From: Pyrinomonadaceae bacterium
GTDB taxonomy: Bacteria; Acidobacteriota; Blastocatellia; Pyrinomonadales; Pyrinomonadaceae
DNA length: 64,000 nt
Reading direction: 5' to 3'
Assembly: GCA_030841085.1 (NCBI GenBank)
Contig: JAVEDP010000021.1
Span: forward strand, 62,001-126,000
Made by a program: the position numbers and the translations under genes. Below the pieces are notes generated by a model. It did no database searches, had not been told where the DNA came from, and was given only the letters and a program-made list of their open reading frames with translations. This document shows positions 26,312 to 34,355 of this stretch, piece after piece. How positions within the stretch are numbered: the first letter of the stretch is position 1; each line of letters starts with the position of its first letter.

Positions 26312-26941
26312 TTAGCCCTCACTAGACCTATGGGTTTTCAGTTGATGTGTCGTGTGTTCGGTGACTGAAGGTCGAGCACTCATCAGGTCGTTGGTTGTTT
26401 GCCCTTGCCCTCCCAGGGCGGCGGAAGTCGGATTCGCGTAAGCGCCGTTCCGCATCTCCAGTTCCTTTTGCGCTTTCGCTTCTGCTGTCCGATCGAGCAT
26501 TCCTTTTTTTGGAATCGTGAAAGCAAGGCCGTTGATAATCATTCCGAGGCCAATAAGAAAAGCAATCAAGCCCAGCGGAATAAACTGAAAGAAATCATGC
26601 GCCTGCATACTCATCAAAAGGATTAATAAAGCCGCGCCAACGCCGCTCGCCGCCACAATTACGCCGGCACGTACCCGGCGCAAACGCTTCTCCTCCGGGG
26701 ATTCCAGAAACTTTTCAATCTGCGGCAGCACATCTTCCGCCACTCGTTTCAGATCATCAGGCTCCATTTGCCGGATCTTCTCAGCCATTGCCTGGCTGAT
26801 CTGTTCGCGCGCGGAAACTGCCGAAGCCGTTATCGCATCGGGCCGCTCCAAACTGACCCGCACAACACGAAGGTCTGTCCCGCAGGCGCGGCAATACTGG
26901 CTGAGTTGGCGTTCTTCTGAGCCGCAGGTGGGACAATACAT
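26312..26941 (-). CDS. zinc-ribbon membrane protein
   Basis: 209 residues. N-terminal zinc ribbon with CPTC (3-6) and CRAC (17-20), a helical cytosolic stretch, TM1 (92-112, GVIVAASGVGAALLILLMSM) and TM2 (120-142, FIPLGLIAFLIGLGMIINGLAF), then a polar C-terminal tail. No enzymatic motif. The ATG is 44 bases after a family b palindrome on the same strand. Confidence 0.8.
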   Translation of the reverse strand: MYCPTCGSEERQLSQYCRACGTDLRVVRVSLERPDAITASAVSAREQISQAMAEKIRQMEPDDLKRVAEDVLPQIEKFLESPEEKRLRRVRAGVIVAASGVGAALLILLMSMQAHDFFQFIPLGLIAFLIGLGMIINGLAFTIPKKGMLDRTAEAKAQKELEMRNGAYANPTSAALGGQGQTTNDLMSARPSVTEHTTHQLKTHRSSEG

Positions 26942-26985
26942 AGTGTTGGATTATACGGGCGCGACAGCGGCGAAGTTCCCGGGTT

Positions 26986-27068
26986 GTAAAGCGAACTGTT
27001 AGTTTGCGGTCGCTAGTTAGAATTCAGCTTCGAGCTGGCAACCAACGCAAACTAACAGTTTGCTTTAC
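26986..27068. repeat. palindrome, GTAAAGCAAACTGTTAGTTTGC-type (family b, copy 1)
   Basis: Arms GTAAAGCGAACTGTTAGTTTGCG and CGCAAACTAACAGTTTGCTTTAC with a 38-base spacer. Each arm contains GCAAACT-GTT-AGTTTGC, a seven-base hairpin (one mismatch here). It lies 17 bases beyond the DUF427 stop. Confidence 0.88.
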
Positions 27069-27085
27069 AACTTACGATTGACGAT

Positions 27086-27364
27086 TTACGACACCGTGAC
27101 GCCGTGCCAGAAGGCGATGAGATTTTTGATCTCGGCAGCGGCCGGTTTCGGATCGGGATAGTACCAGGCGGCGTCACCGTTGATCTCGCCATTCACTACG
27201 ACATCGTAGTAACTCGCCTCACCTTTCCAGGGACAAATCGTATGGCTGCTGCTCGGTTGAAGATATTCGCTGTTGACCGAATCGCGAGGAAAATAATGAT
27301 TGCCTTCAACGACAACCGTCTCGTTGCTTTCCGCGATTACTGCATCGTTCCAGGTAGCTTTCAT
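27086..27364 (-). CDS. DUF427 family protein
   Basis: 92 residues from ATG 27364 (MKATWNDAVIAESN). It matches DUF427: VVVEGNHYFPRDSV, CPWKGEASYYDVVVNG, AAWYYPDPKPAAAEIKN. Small beta protein, often next to nucleotidyltransferase genes in other bacteria; its role is unknown. It lies between two copies of the same palindrome (family b), 18 bases from one and 17 from the other. Confidence 0.88.
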   Translation of the reverse strand: MKATWNDAVIAESNETVVVEGNHYFPRDSVNSEYLQPSSSHTICPWKGEASYYDVVVNGEINGDAAWYYPDPKPAAAEIKNLIAFWHGVTVS

Positions 27365-27382
27365 GATCGTAAATCGTGATTC

Positions 27383-27465
27383 GTAAAGCAAACTGTTAGT
27401 TTGCGGTGGTTAGGCACACGCAACTTGGATGGCTACAACGACCGCAAACTAACAGTTTGCTTTAC
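27383..27465. repeat. palindrome family b, copy 2
   Basis: Arms GTAAAGCAAACTGTTAGTTTGCGGT and CCGCAAACTAACAGTTTGCTTTAC; spacer about 35 bases. It ends three bases from the stop codon of the MoaD-like gene. Confidence 0.9.
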
Positions 27466-27468
27466 GAG

Positions 27469-27750
27469 CTACAAACCGCCGCTGACCGCCGGCAAGATCG
27501 TTATCTCACAAGTATCTGGCAATTGCGTATCCAGCATCTGCTTGTGCCTGACATTTTCGTCATTAATAAAAATGTTGACGTGCGGCCGAAGCTGGCCGCG
27601 TTCGTTTACCACTCGGTCGCGCAAGCCGACATGCTGTTGCCATAAACTGTTCAGAGCATCGCCGACAGTTGCCGGTGTCGAATCCAAAACGATACGGTTT
27701 TGCCCCTTCGTAAAATCAGTTAAGAAGCCGGCGACATTTACAGTAATCAT
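27469..27750 (-). CDS. MoaD/ThiS-family ubiquitin-like sulfur-carrier protein
   Basis: 93 residues with a beta-grasp fold: MITVNVAGFLTDFTKG, RPHVNIFINDENV and ITILPAVSGGL. The family's C-terminal GG carries a thiocarboxylate; here one Leu follows it, so either the end is trimmed or it does not act as a classic carrier. No moaE or thiG is adjacent; the neighbours are DUF427, YCII and BNR genes. I believe MoaD-like genes next to BNR/exo-sialidase-type genes recur in other bacteria, but could not check. Confidence 0.85.
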   Translation of the reverse strand: MITVNVAGFLTDFTKGQNRIVLDSTPATVGDALNSLWQQHVGLRDRVVNERGQLRPHVNIFINDENVRHKQMLDTQLPDTCEITILPAVSGGL

Positions 27751-27767
27751 GTTTAAGTTAATCAGTC

Positions 27768-27851
27768 GTAAAGCAAACTGTTAGTTTGCAGGGGCTAGTT
27801 ACACTCAACCTGGATTGCTGGCAACCAACGCAAACTAACAGTTTGCTTTAC
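27768..27851. repeat. palindrome family b, copy 3
   Basis: Arms GTAAAGCAAACTGTTAGTTTGC and GCAAACTAACAGTTTGCTTTAC with a 40-base spacer. It sits 17 bases before the MoaD-like ATG and 16 bases after the YCII gene stop. Confidence 0.9.
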
Positions 27852-27867
27852 GCATTGAAGGAATCCG

Positions 27868-28575
27868 TTAAGGCAGGATGCCTTCAGGAACCACCCACGG
27901 ATGTATGTCGACTTTTAAGCGGCCTGCTTGTACCGCCGGATCGGTTGCGGCCAGCTCGCGCGCTTCATTGATGGATGCGACACGGAAAACAAACATGCCG
28001 CGCAACGGAGTGTCATCGCCAAAAGGACCGGCAACCACGAGTTTCTTCATCTCTGCCAGACGATAAATGTTTGCGAGATGCGCTTTTTGTAATTCTTCGG
28101 TTGCCGCACTTTTCTCGGGCGTCCACTTATCTCCGCGAGAGAGAAAACCAAGATAGACGCGCGTCATTTTCTCGGGAGTGCTGGTTTTCTTCATCACATC
28201 TTCCGACCACCACGGATGCATTTCAGCGGTCAAATGACCCGATTTAACAACGGGACTATTCTCGGCCCAAGCTTTCGCTTCATCCGGTGATGTAGTGCGA
28301 AGTATGTAGACGCCGCGTATCTCGCCGTCGTCGTCGAAGCGTCCCGCGATTACGGCTTTGCCTGAATCAAGCAGTGAATTCGCATAAGCGCGCTGTGCGG
28401 TTTCGAGCTCCTTCGTTTGCGCATTGCTCTCGCCCGTCCATTTAGGCCCGCGCTTAAGCAGCGCCATTTGAAACTGGATGAGTTTGGACTGCGGCTGCTT
28501 TTTCTCCTGCGCCTGAGCGAAGGACAGTGTGAAAAGCAATAACGTGATTGTTGTAATGGTTAGGAGGTTTTTCAT
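27868..28575 (-). CDS. secreted protein with two YCII-like domains
   Basis: 235 residues from ATG 28575. Signal peptide MKNLLTITTITLLLFTLSFA cut near AQAQ. Two similar YCII-type halves follow: FQMALLKRGPKWTGES ... AVIAGRFDDDGEIRGVYIL ... MHPWW and VYLGFLSRGDKWTPEK ... LVVAGPFGDDTPLRGMFVF ... IHPWVV. YCII proteins adopt a ferredoxin-like fold with a His/Asp pair and have an unsettled role; export is less usual. An upstream start at 28704 would add 43 residues antisense to the BNR gene end. Confidence 0.82.
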   Translation of the reverse strand: MKNLLTITTITLLLFTLSFAQAQEKKQPQSKLIQFQMALLKRGPKWTGESNAQTKELETAQRAYANSLLDSGKAVIAGRFDDDGEIRGVYILRTTSPDEAKAWAENSPVVKSGHLTAEMHPWWSEDVMKKTSTPEKMTRVYLGFLSRGDKWTPEKSAATEELQKAHLANIYRLAEMKKLVVAGPFGDDTPLRGMFVFRVASINEARELAATDPAVQAGRLKVDIHPWVVPEGILP

Positions 28576-28640
28576 ATTTTGAAGAACAGGAATCCTTGTG
28601 TCGAGAGTCCTAAATATCAGTTCAACCGCGATACTAATAT

Positions 28641-29768
28641 CTATTGGACCACCGCCGTCTTTACGCAGACGATTGGAGGCAAGCTTTCCTGAATCGCGCC
28701 CCACGAGTCGCCGCCATCACTCGAGCCAAACAACTTGCCGTTGCGCGTGCCGAAATAAATGCCCGTCGGTTTCAACGTGTCCGCCGACATGCCGTCGCGC
28801 AAGACAGTTTCCAGCGCATTCTCCTGCGGCAGGCCCTTTGTCAGCGCTTCCCACGACTGTCCATCGTTCCGAGTGCGATAAACTCGCATCTTCCCTTCCG
28901 GCGTGCAACGAAATTCGTCTGACTCCATTGGAATGATAAAAACGTTGTTCGCATCGTTTGGATCTATTTCCATGGCAAACCCAAAATCGGAAGGTACGCC
29001 ATTAGCCACGTCATTCCAGGAATCCCCGGCGTCATCGCTGCGATAGAGTCCCCAATGATTCTGCAAAAACAAGCGATCGGGACTCGAAGGGTGGCTGACG
29101 ATCTTGTGCACGCATTGGCCCCATTCCGGAAAGCGTTGATCGGGAGGCAGAAACTGCGCGCGCACGCCTTTATTCCGCGGCTGCCAGCTTTCTCCGCCAT
29201 CATCGGTGCGATAAACGCCGGCCGTTGAGATGGCTATAAACAAACGTTTTGGATCAGATGGGTCGAGCAGAATTGTATGCAGGCACAGGCCGCCGCCGCC
29301 CGGCATCCACTGCGGACGGTGCGGATGATCGTAGAGTCCTTTGACCAGTGCCCAGGAAGCGCCGGCGTCGGTTGACTTGAACAAAGCCGCGGGTTCGACG
29401 CCGCAATAAAGCGTGTCGTCCTCTCCCGGATGACCTTTTGCAATCTGCCAGATTTGTTTCAGTGAAGAGTCCGTGTCCTCAGGAAACTTAACGCCATAGG
29501 TCTCGGGCTCAGTCCACGTCTTGCCATAGTCATCGGACGAACTTAAGTACGAACCCCAGAACGAACTATTGACGGCCGCCCACAGACGCTTGCGTCCGTT
29601 GCGGTCGTCATAAGCCATTGCGTAAATCGCGCGGCCGGGAAAATACGGGCCGCCAACGTCCCAGGTTTCGCGCGCGTTGTCCGAACGAAGAATAAATGCG
29701 CCTTTCATGGTGCCAACGAGTAACAACACATCACCCGAGGCAGCGTCGACATGTTTTGTTTCAGGCAT
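28641..29768 (-). CDS. WD40/YVTN/BNR-like repeat protein (exo-sialidase-type propeller)
   Basis: 375 residues without a signal peptide; a beta-propeller with Asp-box motifs SSDDYGKTWTEP, STDAGASWALV, TDDGGESWQPR, SDDAGDSWNDV, TRNDGQSWEAL and SSDGGDSWGAI. Despite the sialidase label such proteins get, no catalytic Arg triad or Tyr/Glu pair can be assigned, so it may be a binding or scaffold protein. First gene of the minus-strand cassette with YCII, MoaD-like and DUF427 genes. Confidence 0.85.
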   Translation of the reverse strand: MPETKHVDAASGDVLLLVGTMKGAFILRSDNARETWDVGGPYFPGRAIYAMAYDDRNGRKRLWAAVNSSFWGSYLSSSDDYGKTWTEPETYGVKFPEDTDSSLKQIWQIAKGHPGEDDTLYCGVEPAALFKSTDAGASWALVKGLYDHPHRPQWMPGGGGLCLHTILLDPSDPKRLFIAISTAGVYRTDDGGESWQPRNKGVRAQFLPPDQRFPEWGQCVHKIVSHPSSPDRLFLQNHWGLYRSDDAGDSWNDVANGVPSDFGFAMEIDPNDANNVFIIPMESDEFRCTPEGKMRVYRTRNDGQSWEALTKGLPQENALETVLRDGMSADTLKPTGIYFGTRNGKLFGSSDGGDSWGAIQESLPPIVCVKTAVVQ

Positions 29769-29967
29769 AAGGGAACCCCCGACTAAATAAGCAGGATGAA
29801 TAGAGTCGGCGCATTATAAGTCACGAAATAGTCCCGGCGAAGCGCGCCGGGAAACAAACTCAAGAATTCCGATCCGATTAACTGTATATAAAGACATTCG
29901 GAAAACTGTGAAGCACTAATGGGTTGCCCGGCAGGTGCCGGAATGTCCCGGACATTTCTGTTTCTTC

Positions 29968-32454
29968 ATGTCCATTGAAGTAACATCTATCGCCCCCGAC
30001 CGGAGACGCTTTTCACTCCGCAAATTTGCGGCGACTGTTCGCATTTACCTTCCCGATTCCCCGCTTACCAACAAACAACTTGTCGTCCGGTGCGCCTTTG
30101 GTTTGCTCGCGATCGCTGCGATAGCAGGCGCGGATACGTTATTGCGTTCTTATAAGTACTACTCGCGAATCATTGACGCGCGCCTGGCGAGCGGCTATCT
30201 CACCAGTCGTCCCGGTCTTTACGCAGCTCCTCGCACCATCGAACGCGGGCAGAAACTAAGCAAACAGGATTTGATTCAAGCCTTACGACGCGTGGGTTAC
30301 GTAGATTCGTCTAACAGTAATATTTGGAACGGCAGCTTTCGCGAAACGAATTCGACCATAGAGATTACTCCGGCCGCGATAAACGGAAACAAGCCGGCCG
30401 CTGTTACAGTTCTCTTCAAGAACAATCGTGAGATAGAAGCGTTGCTGGCCGGCAACCTTACGCTGGATACATTCGCGTTGGCGCCGGAAGTGCTCACCAA
30501 CGATCTTTCGTCCAAAACTGGTGAGCCCGACAACCTAAGCTACGCTGAGATTCCACTGGTACTCAATCACGCCATCCTCTCGATCGAGGACCAACGGTTC
30601 TTTCAACATCCGGGCGTCGACGTTTGGGGCATTGCACGCGCGCTGGTGCGCAACGCCGGCGATGACCGGGTTGGCCAGGGCGGTTCGACCATCACTCAAC
30701 AACTCGTAAAAAATACTTATCTCACTTCGGAAAAAACTTTCGCGCGCAAGTACGCCGAGGCCATGCTCGCGTTTGCGCTGGAACGGCGACTGTCCAAGCA
30801 GGACATATTTGCGCTCTATTGCAACGAGGTTTATCTGGGCCAGCGTGGCGCTGTCGGGGTGCGCGGCGTAAGACAAGCTGCGCGCATGTACTTTGGAAAA
30901 GAATTGAAAGACATTTCGCTTGCGGAAGCAGCGACGATCGCGGGGCTGGTCCAGGGACCCGCGCGCTATTCGCCGGTGCATCACGCCGAAGCAGCCCAAG
31001 CGCGCAGGACGCTCGTCCTTGCAGCGATGCTTCGTGACGGTTGGATTACAAAACAGCAGGCCGACAACGCCGCGACGGACTCGGTCGCGTTATTTCCACT
31101 AAAAGACGTTGCGTCCGTTGCTCCATATTTCGTCGATTACGTCGACCGCTTGTCAGATCAATACGATGCGCAACCGGCACGCGAAAGAATCTACACCACC
31201 ATCGATTTGGATTTACAACGGCTTGCAGAAAATGCTTTGCGGCAACAGTTGGACCGTCTTGCAGTTGCCAGCAAGAATGGTGCGGCAAAACCGCAAGGCG
31301 CGCTGGTCGCGCTCGATCCGAAGACTGGCAACGTACTGGCGATGGTTGGCGGCCGCGACTATGCCGAGTCACAGTTGAACCGAGTTACTGACGCGCGAAG
31401 ACAACCGGGCTCGACGTTCAAGCCATTCGTTTATGCGGCAGCGCTGGAAGATGGCATGTCGCCGGTGCAAACCTTCAGCGACGCGCCGCGTGAGTTTGTC
31501 TATGACCACACCCGGATTTATCGCCCGGCCAATTTCGGTAACGGCTATTCAGGGTCCGATGTAACGATGCGGACCGCACTCGTAAAATCTCTTAACGTGG
31601 TTACGGTAGATGTTGCTTTGCAAACGGGTTTGGCTCGCATTGCGAATCTTGCTTCTGATTTTGGATTGCCGCGTCCGGAGCGCTATCCGTCGATGGCCCT
31701 GGGAACTGAAGAAGTGACGCCGCTCCAGTTGGCAGCCGCCTATGCCGTCTTTGCAAATGGTGGCCGTCGCGTTGTGCCAAAAGTCATTGCCAGCGTCGGT
31801 GAACCGCCGGCGTCCCACGGTAACAACGGCAACAACAGCGCACCGGTAATTAGTCCAACGACTGCATACATGATCACAAACATGTTGGAAGCCGTGGTCG
31901 ATCATGGCACGGCGCATGACGCCCGCGGCGCGTTAAAGGGAACGTCTTTCGCAGCAAAGACCGGCACGTCGCGCGATGGTTGGTTCGTCGGCTACACGCC
32001 AAATTTAGTTTGCGTTGTTTGGATTGGATTTGATGACAACCGTCAACTTGGGCTGACGGGCGCGGCGTCGGCGTTGCCGGCCTGGGTAAATTTTATGCAG
32101 GGCGCTGTCGCCGCCAGGCCCGAGCTGGGCGGTGGGAATTTTGAATGCCCGGAAGGAATCGAGTTTGTTGAGATCGATGCCGACAATGGACTGCGTTCGA
32201 CCCTTACTTGTCCGCACCGAGAATTGATCGCTGTCACAGAAAAGCTCGCGCCGAATTTGGAATGCTACCGGCATGGGAATCTGACCGTCCCAGTCACGAA
32301 CGATGTAGATGACTTGATGGAGTTGAAACCATCACTGGTCACCCAGCATCCGACGATGCCAAACTCGTCAACAGGCACTAGGTTTTCGCTTTTAGCTACG
32401 CGCGTGGAGGTTGATAGGCATGGGCAAAGAAGTCTGGTCAATGAGATGCGATAG
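29968..32454 (+). CDS. bifunctional penicillin-binding protein, PBP1B (mrcB) type
   Basis: Makes peptidoglycan: glycosyltransferase plus DD-transpeptidase, inner membrane. One TM at 39-59. Residues about 75-200 (TSRPGLYAAPRTIERGQKLSKQDLI) resemble the UB2H domain of PBP1B. GT51 begins with LSIEDQRFFQHPG (catalytic Glu about 206), GGSTITQQLVKN. Transpeptidase motifs: STFK (Ser about 482), SLN (about 541), KTGTS (about 664). I start at ATG 29968 (828 residues); GTG 29935 is also open. The C-terminus after the KTG motif ends with Cys-containing segments (FECPEGIEF, TCPHRELI, ECYRHG). Confidence 0.93.
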   Translation: MSIEVTSIAPDRRRFSLRKFAATVRIYLPDSPLTNKQLVVRCAFGLLAIAAIAGADTLLRSYKYYSRIIDARLASGYLTSRPGLYAAPRTIERGQKLSKQDLIQALRRVGYVDSSNSNIWNGSFRETNSTIEITPAAINGNKPAAVTVLFKNNREIEALLAGNLTLDTFALAPEVLTNDLSSKTGEPDNLSYAEIPLVLNHAILSIEDQRFFQHPGVDVWGIARALVRNAGDDRVGQGGSTITQQLVKNTYLTSEKTFARKYAEAMLAFALERRLSKQDIFALYCNEVYLGQRGAVGVRGVRQAARMYFGKELKDISLAEAATIAGLVQGPARYSPVHHAEAAQARRTLVLAAMLRDGWITKQQADNAATDSVALFPLKDVASVAPYFVDYVDRLSDQYDAQPARERIYTTIDLDLQRLAENALRQQLDRLAVASKNGAAKPQGALVALDPKTGNVLAMVGGRDYAESQLNRVTDARRQPGSTFKPFVYAAALEDGMSPVQTFSDAPREFVYDHTRIYRPANFGNGYSGSDVTMRTALVKSLNVVTVDVALQTGLARIANLASDFGLPRPERYPSMALGTEEVTPLQLAAAYAVFANGGRRVVPKVIASVGEPPASHGNNGNNSAPVISPTTAYMITNMLEAVVDHGTAHDARGALKGTSFAAKTGTSRDGWFVGYTPNLVCVVWIGFDDNRQLGLTGAASALPAWVNFMQGAVAARPELGGGNFECPEGIEFVEIDADNGLRSTLTCPHRELIAVTEKLAPNLECYRHGNLTVPVTNDVDDLMELKPSLVTQHPTMPNSSTGTRFSLLATRVEVDRHGQRSLVNEMR

Positions 32455-32462
32455 TCGATCCA

Positions 32463-32786
32463 TTATTCTTCGCGAACGTAAACAAATTCGCCCTTTTTGA
32501 TCCGTCCCAACGTCTTCCTCACCTCAGGTATTAATGGCGCCAAAGCTTTCAGGCTGTTATTCCGCGCGACCATCAGGATGATCCCAAGCTTGTTTGATGT
32601 GAGGTTCTGTTGAAATTCCAGATTCTGATCAGCGGTCAGGAATACATCAAACTCCCGTCCTGCAAGCGCCAGCAGTTCGCCGTTTTCTATGCCTGACCAA
32701 CCCCGCTCAGTAACTGTTAGAACCTCATGCGGGGTCAAGTCTCGCCTTAGCTTTCGAGGTACGCATTCATCAAGCAACACTCTCAT
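32463..32786 (-). CDS. DUF5615 PIN-like toxin
   Basis: 107 residues with the PIN-like pattern MRVLLDECVPRKL, GWSGIENGELLALAG, DVFLTADQNLEFQQN and LMVARNNSL. Asp residues at 6, 48 and 52 fit a Mg-dependent ribonuclease site. Predicted toxin of the DUF433-DUF5615 pair; it overlaps the upstream DUF433 gene by 17 bases. Confidence 0.85.
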   Translation of the reverse strand: MRVLLDECVPRKLRRDLTPHEVLTVTERGWSGIENGELLALAGREFDVFLTADQNLEFQQNLTSNKLGIILMVARNNSLKALAPLIPEVRKTLGRIKKGEFVYVREE

Positions 32787-32997
32787 ATTCTTGTGTCAGG
32801 AGAGCCTCTTTCATTCTCTCAAGTACCTGAACAGCGCGTTCCTTGCTGACGGCCGGAAAATCATCGAGAAACTCGTCGAGAGTCTCCCCCTCTTCAAGGT
32901 AATCAAATAAAGTCTTCACCGGCACACGTGTGCCGAAAAAAACGGGTGTCCCGCCAAGAATATTTTCAGAGCGTTGTATCAAACGTGTCTCTGTCAT
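32770..32997 (-). CDS. DUF433 antitoxin
   Basis: 75 residues: ILGGTPVFFGTRVPVKTLFDYLEEGETLDEFLDDFPAVSKERAVQVLE, the DUF433 winged-helix-like signature. Predicted antitoxin and autorepressor for the DUF5615 toxin downstream. Confidence 0.88.
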   Translation of the reverse strand: MTETRLIQRSENILGGTPVFFGTRVPVKTLFDYLEEGETLDEFLDDFPAVSKERAVQVLERMKEALLTQEYESVA

Positions 32998-33047
32998 GCT
33001 TTCCTCCTCGAATGAATGATATCAGAGGATTAAGAAACTGCTGAAGC

Positions 33048-33428
33048 TTAAGTCTTTTCCAGCACTACCTGCGCGATCGCATGCTGAGTGGTATGTGATA
33101 TTGAAAGATGGGCAACGGTTGCGCCCGAAGCTTCAAATAGTTTTCGCGACTCGCCGTGGAAAGTCAGAAACGGCGCACCGCTTTCCAGTGAACCAATCTC
33201 CACGTCCTGCCAACTGATTCCGCCGCGCCAGCCAGTCTTCAGCGCTTTCAACGCCGCTTCTTTCGCCGCGAAGCGCGCGGCATAATGCTGCGCAGCCACC
33301 ACGCCCCGACTGTCGCAATAGGCGCGTTCGGCTGTGGTAAAAACGCGTTGAGTAAAACGCGGCGTGCGCTCGAGCACTTCGCGAACGCGCGCAACTTCGA
33401 TAATGTCTATGCCAATGGAAACGATCAT
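33048..33428 (-). CDS. acpS: holo-[acyl-carrier-protein] synthase
   Basis: Transfers 4'-phosphopantetheine from CoA to ACP. Mg ligands Asp8 (GIDIIEV) and Glu57 (FAAKEAALKAL) are present; ISHTTQHAIAQV closes the fold. 126 residues, normal length. Its start codon overlaps the 5' end of the divergent pgeF gene by 14 bases. Confidence 0.95.
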   Translation of the reverse strand: MIVSIGIDIIEVARVREVLERTPRFTQRVFTTAERAYCDSRGVVAAQHYAARFAAKEAALKALKTGWRGGISWQDVEIGSLESGAPFLTFHGESRKLFEASGATVAHLSISHTTQHAIAQVVLEKT

Positions 33429-34278
33429 AACCGACCCGGAATTAGAACACGCCGGCTTCTACTGGCGCGAGCACGAAGGCGTCCGCGCGCTGGTTTGCGC
33501 GCCCCTGGAAGACGCGGGCTTCGCGAATGGATTCTCAACCAGAGGCGGCGGCGTCAGCCCGATGCTTGAGAATTCGCTTAACCTCGCCGGCTTTAACGAA
33601 GACGCAGCGGAAAACATTCTGGAGAATCGGCGGCGCTTTCTCAAGCTCTATCCCGGCCGGTGGGCGCTGGCAGGTTGCTGGCAAGTGCATGGCTCAGATG
33701 TGCGCGTAGTGAAAAATATGATCGACGCCAAGCCTGCTCAAGACGAACACGGCGACACAGTTTACTGTGATGCGATTGTCAGCGACGCGGCTGGAGTTTT
33801 GGCTGGAGTTAAAACTGCCGACTGCGTTCCCATTCTGATCGGTGATGCGAAAACCGGAGCCTTCGCCGCCGTCCATGCAGGTTGGCGCGGCACCGTCGCG
33901 GAAGTTGCCACCAAAGCACTGGCGCGCATGGTCAGCGATTACCAAACCAAGCCAGGCGATGTCGTCGTTGCGATTGGACCAGCCGCGGGCGCGTGCTGTT
34001 ATGAAGTTGGAAGCGACGTCATCGATGCGTTCGACGAACGTTTTGCGCCCGCGGCTGACCTGTTCAAGCCGACGCGCACGGATCATGCGTGCGTTGATTT
34101 GATAAAAGCGAATCGCGCCCAACTGATGGCGGTTGGTGTGAGTGAAGAAAAGATTTACAGCGCGCCACTATGCACTATGTGCCGGACGGATCTGTTTTTC
34201 TCGTACCGGCGCGAGAAAAGTGTTTATGGAAAGGTCGGACGCTTGATGAGCGTCATCGGCAGGAAGCAAGCAGTTTAG
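33415..34278 (+). CDS. pgeF: peptidoglycan editing factor / purine nucleoside phosphorylase, YfiH-type
   Basis: 287 residues from METIITDP. Signature parts: GFSTRGGGVS, CWQVHGSDV, ADCVPILIGD, AVHAGWRGTV (zinc His), GPAAGACCYEVG (zinc Cys) and DLIKANRAQL. The family was first called multicopper laccase; later work shows adenosine/purine nucleoside phosphorolysis and removal of wrong muropeptides. The GTC start choice is between ATG 33409 and 33415; both lie inside the acpS 5' end. The last codons (RKQAV, stop) fall in the left arm of a palindrome. Confidence 0.9.
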   Translation: METIITDPELEHAGFYWREHEGVRALVCAPLEDAGFANGFSTRGGGVSPMLENSLNLAGFNEDAAENILENRRRFLKLYPGRWALAGCWQVHGSDVRVVKNMIDAKPAQDEHGDTVYCDAIVSDAAGVLAGVKTADCVPILIGDAKTGAFAAVHAGWRGTVAEVATKALARMVSDYQTKPGDVVVAIGPAAGACCYEVGSDVIDAFDERFAPAADLFKPTRTDHACVDLIKANRAQLMAVGVSEEKIYSAPLCTMCRTDLFFSYRREKSVYGKVGRLMSVIGRKQAV

Positions 34279-34343
34279 AGTACAAACTTTAGTTTGCGTT
34301 CGTCCCCAGCAGCGAGCTGCAAGCTTGGACTCTGAACTGCTTG
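34267..34343. repeat. palindrome, CAAGCAGTTTAGAGT-type (family g, copy 1)
   Basis: Arms CAAGCAGTTTAGAGTACAA (34267-34285) and TTGGACTCTGAACTGCTTG (34325-34343). The left arm supplies the last codons and the stop of pgeF. Confidence 0.75.
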
Positions 34344-34355
34344 AGCGGTAACGAG

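Noticed and set aside
26986-27851. CRISPR array
   Set aside because: Copies of family b are inverted pairs with gene-sized distances between them, not regular direct repeats with spacers, and no cas gene is present.
28641-29768. True exo-sialidase
   Set aside because: Only Asp-box propeller motifs are visible; no catalytic Arg triad or Tyr/Glu pair could be assigned, so I use the propeller label.
33415-34278. Multicopper laccase
   Set aside because: Sequence matches YfiH/PgeF, whose old laccase label is not supported by its zinc site.
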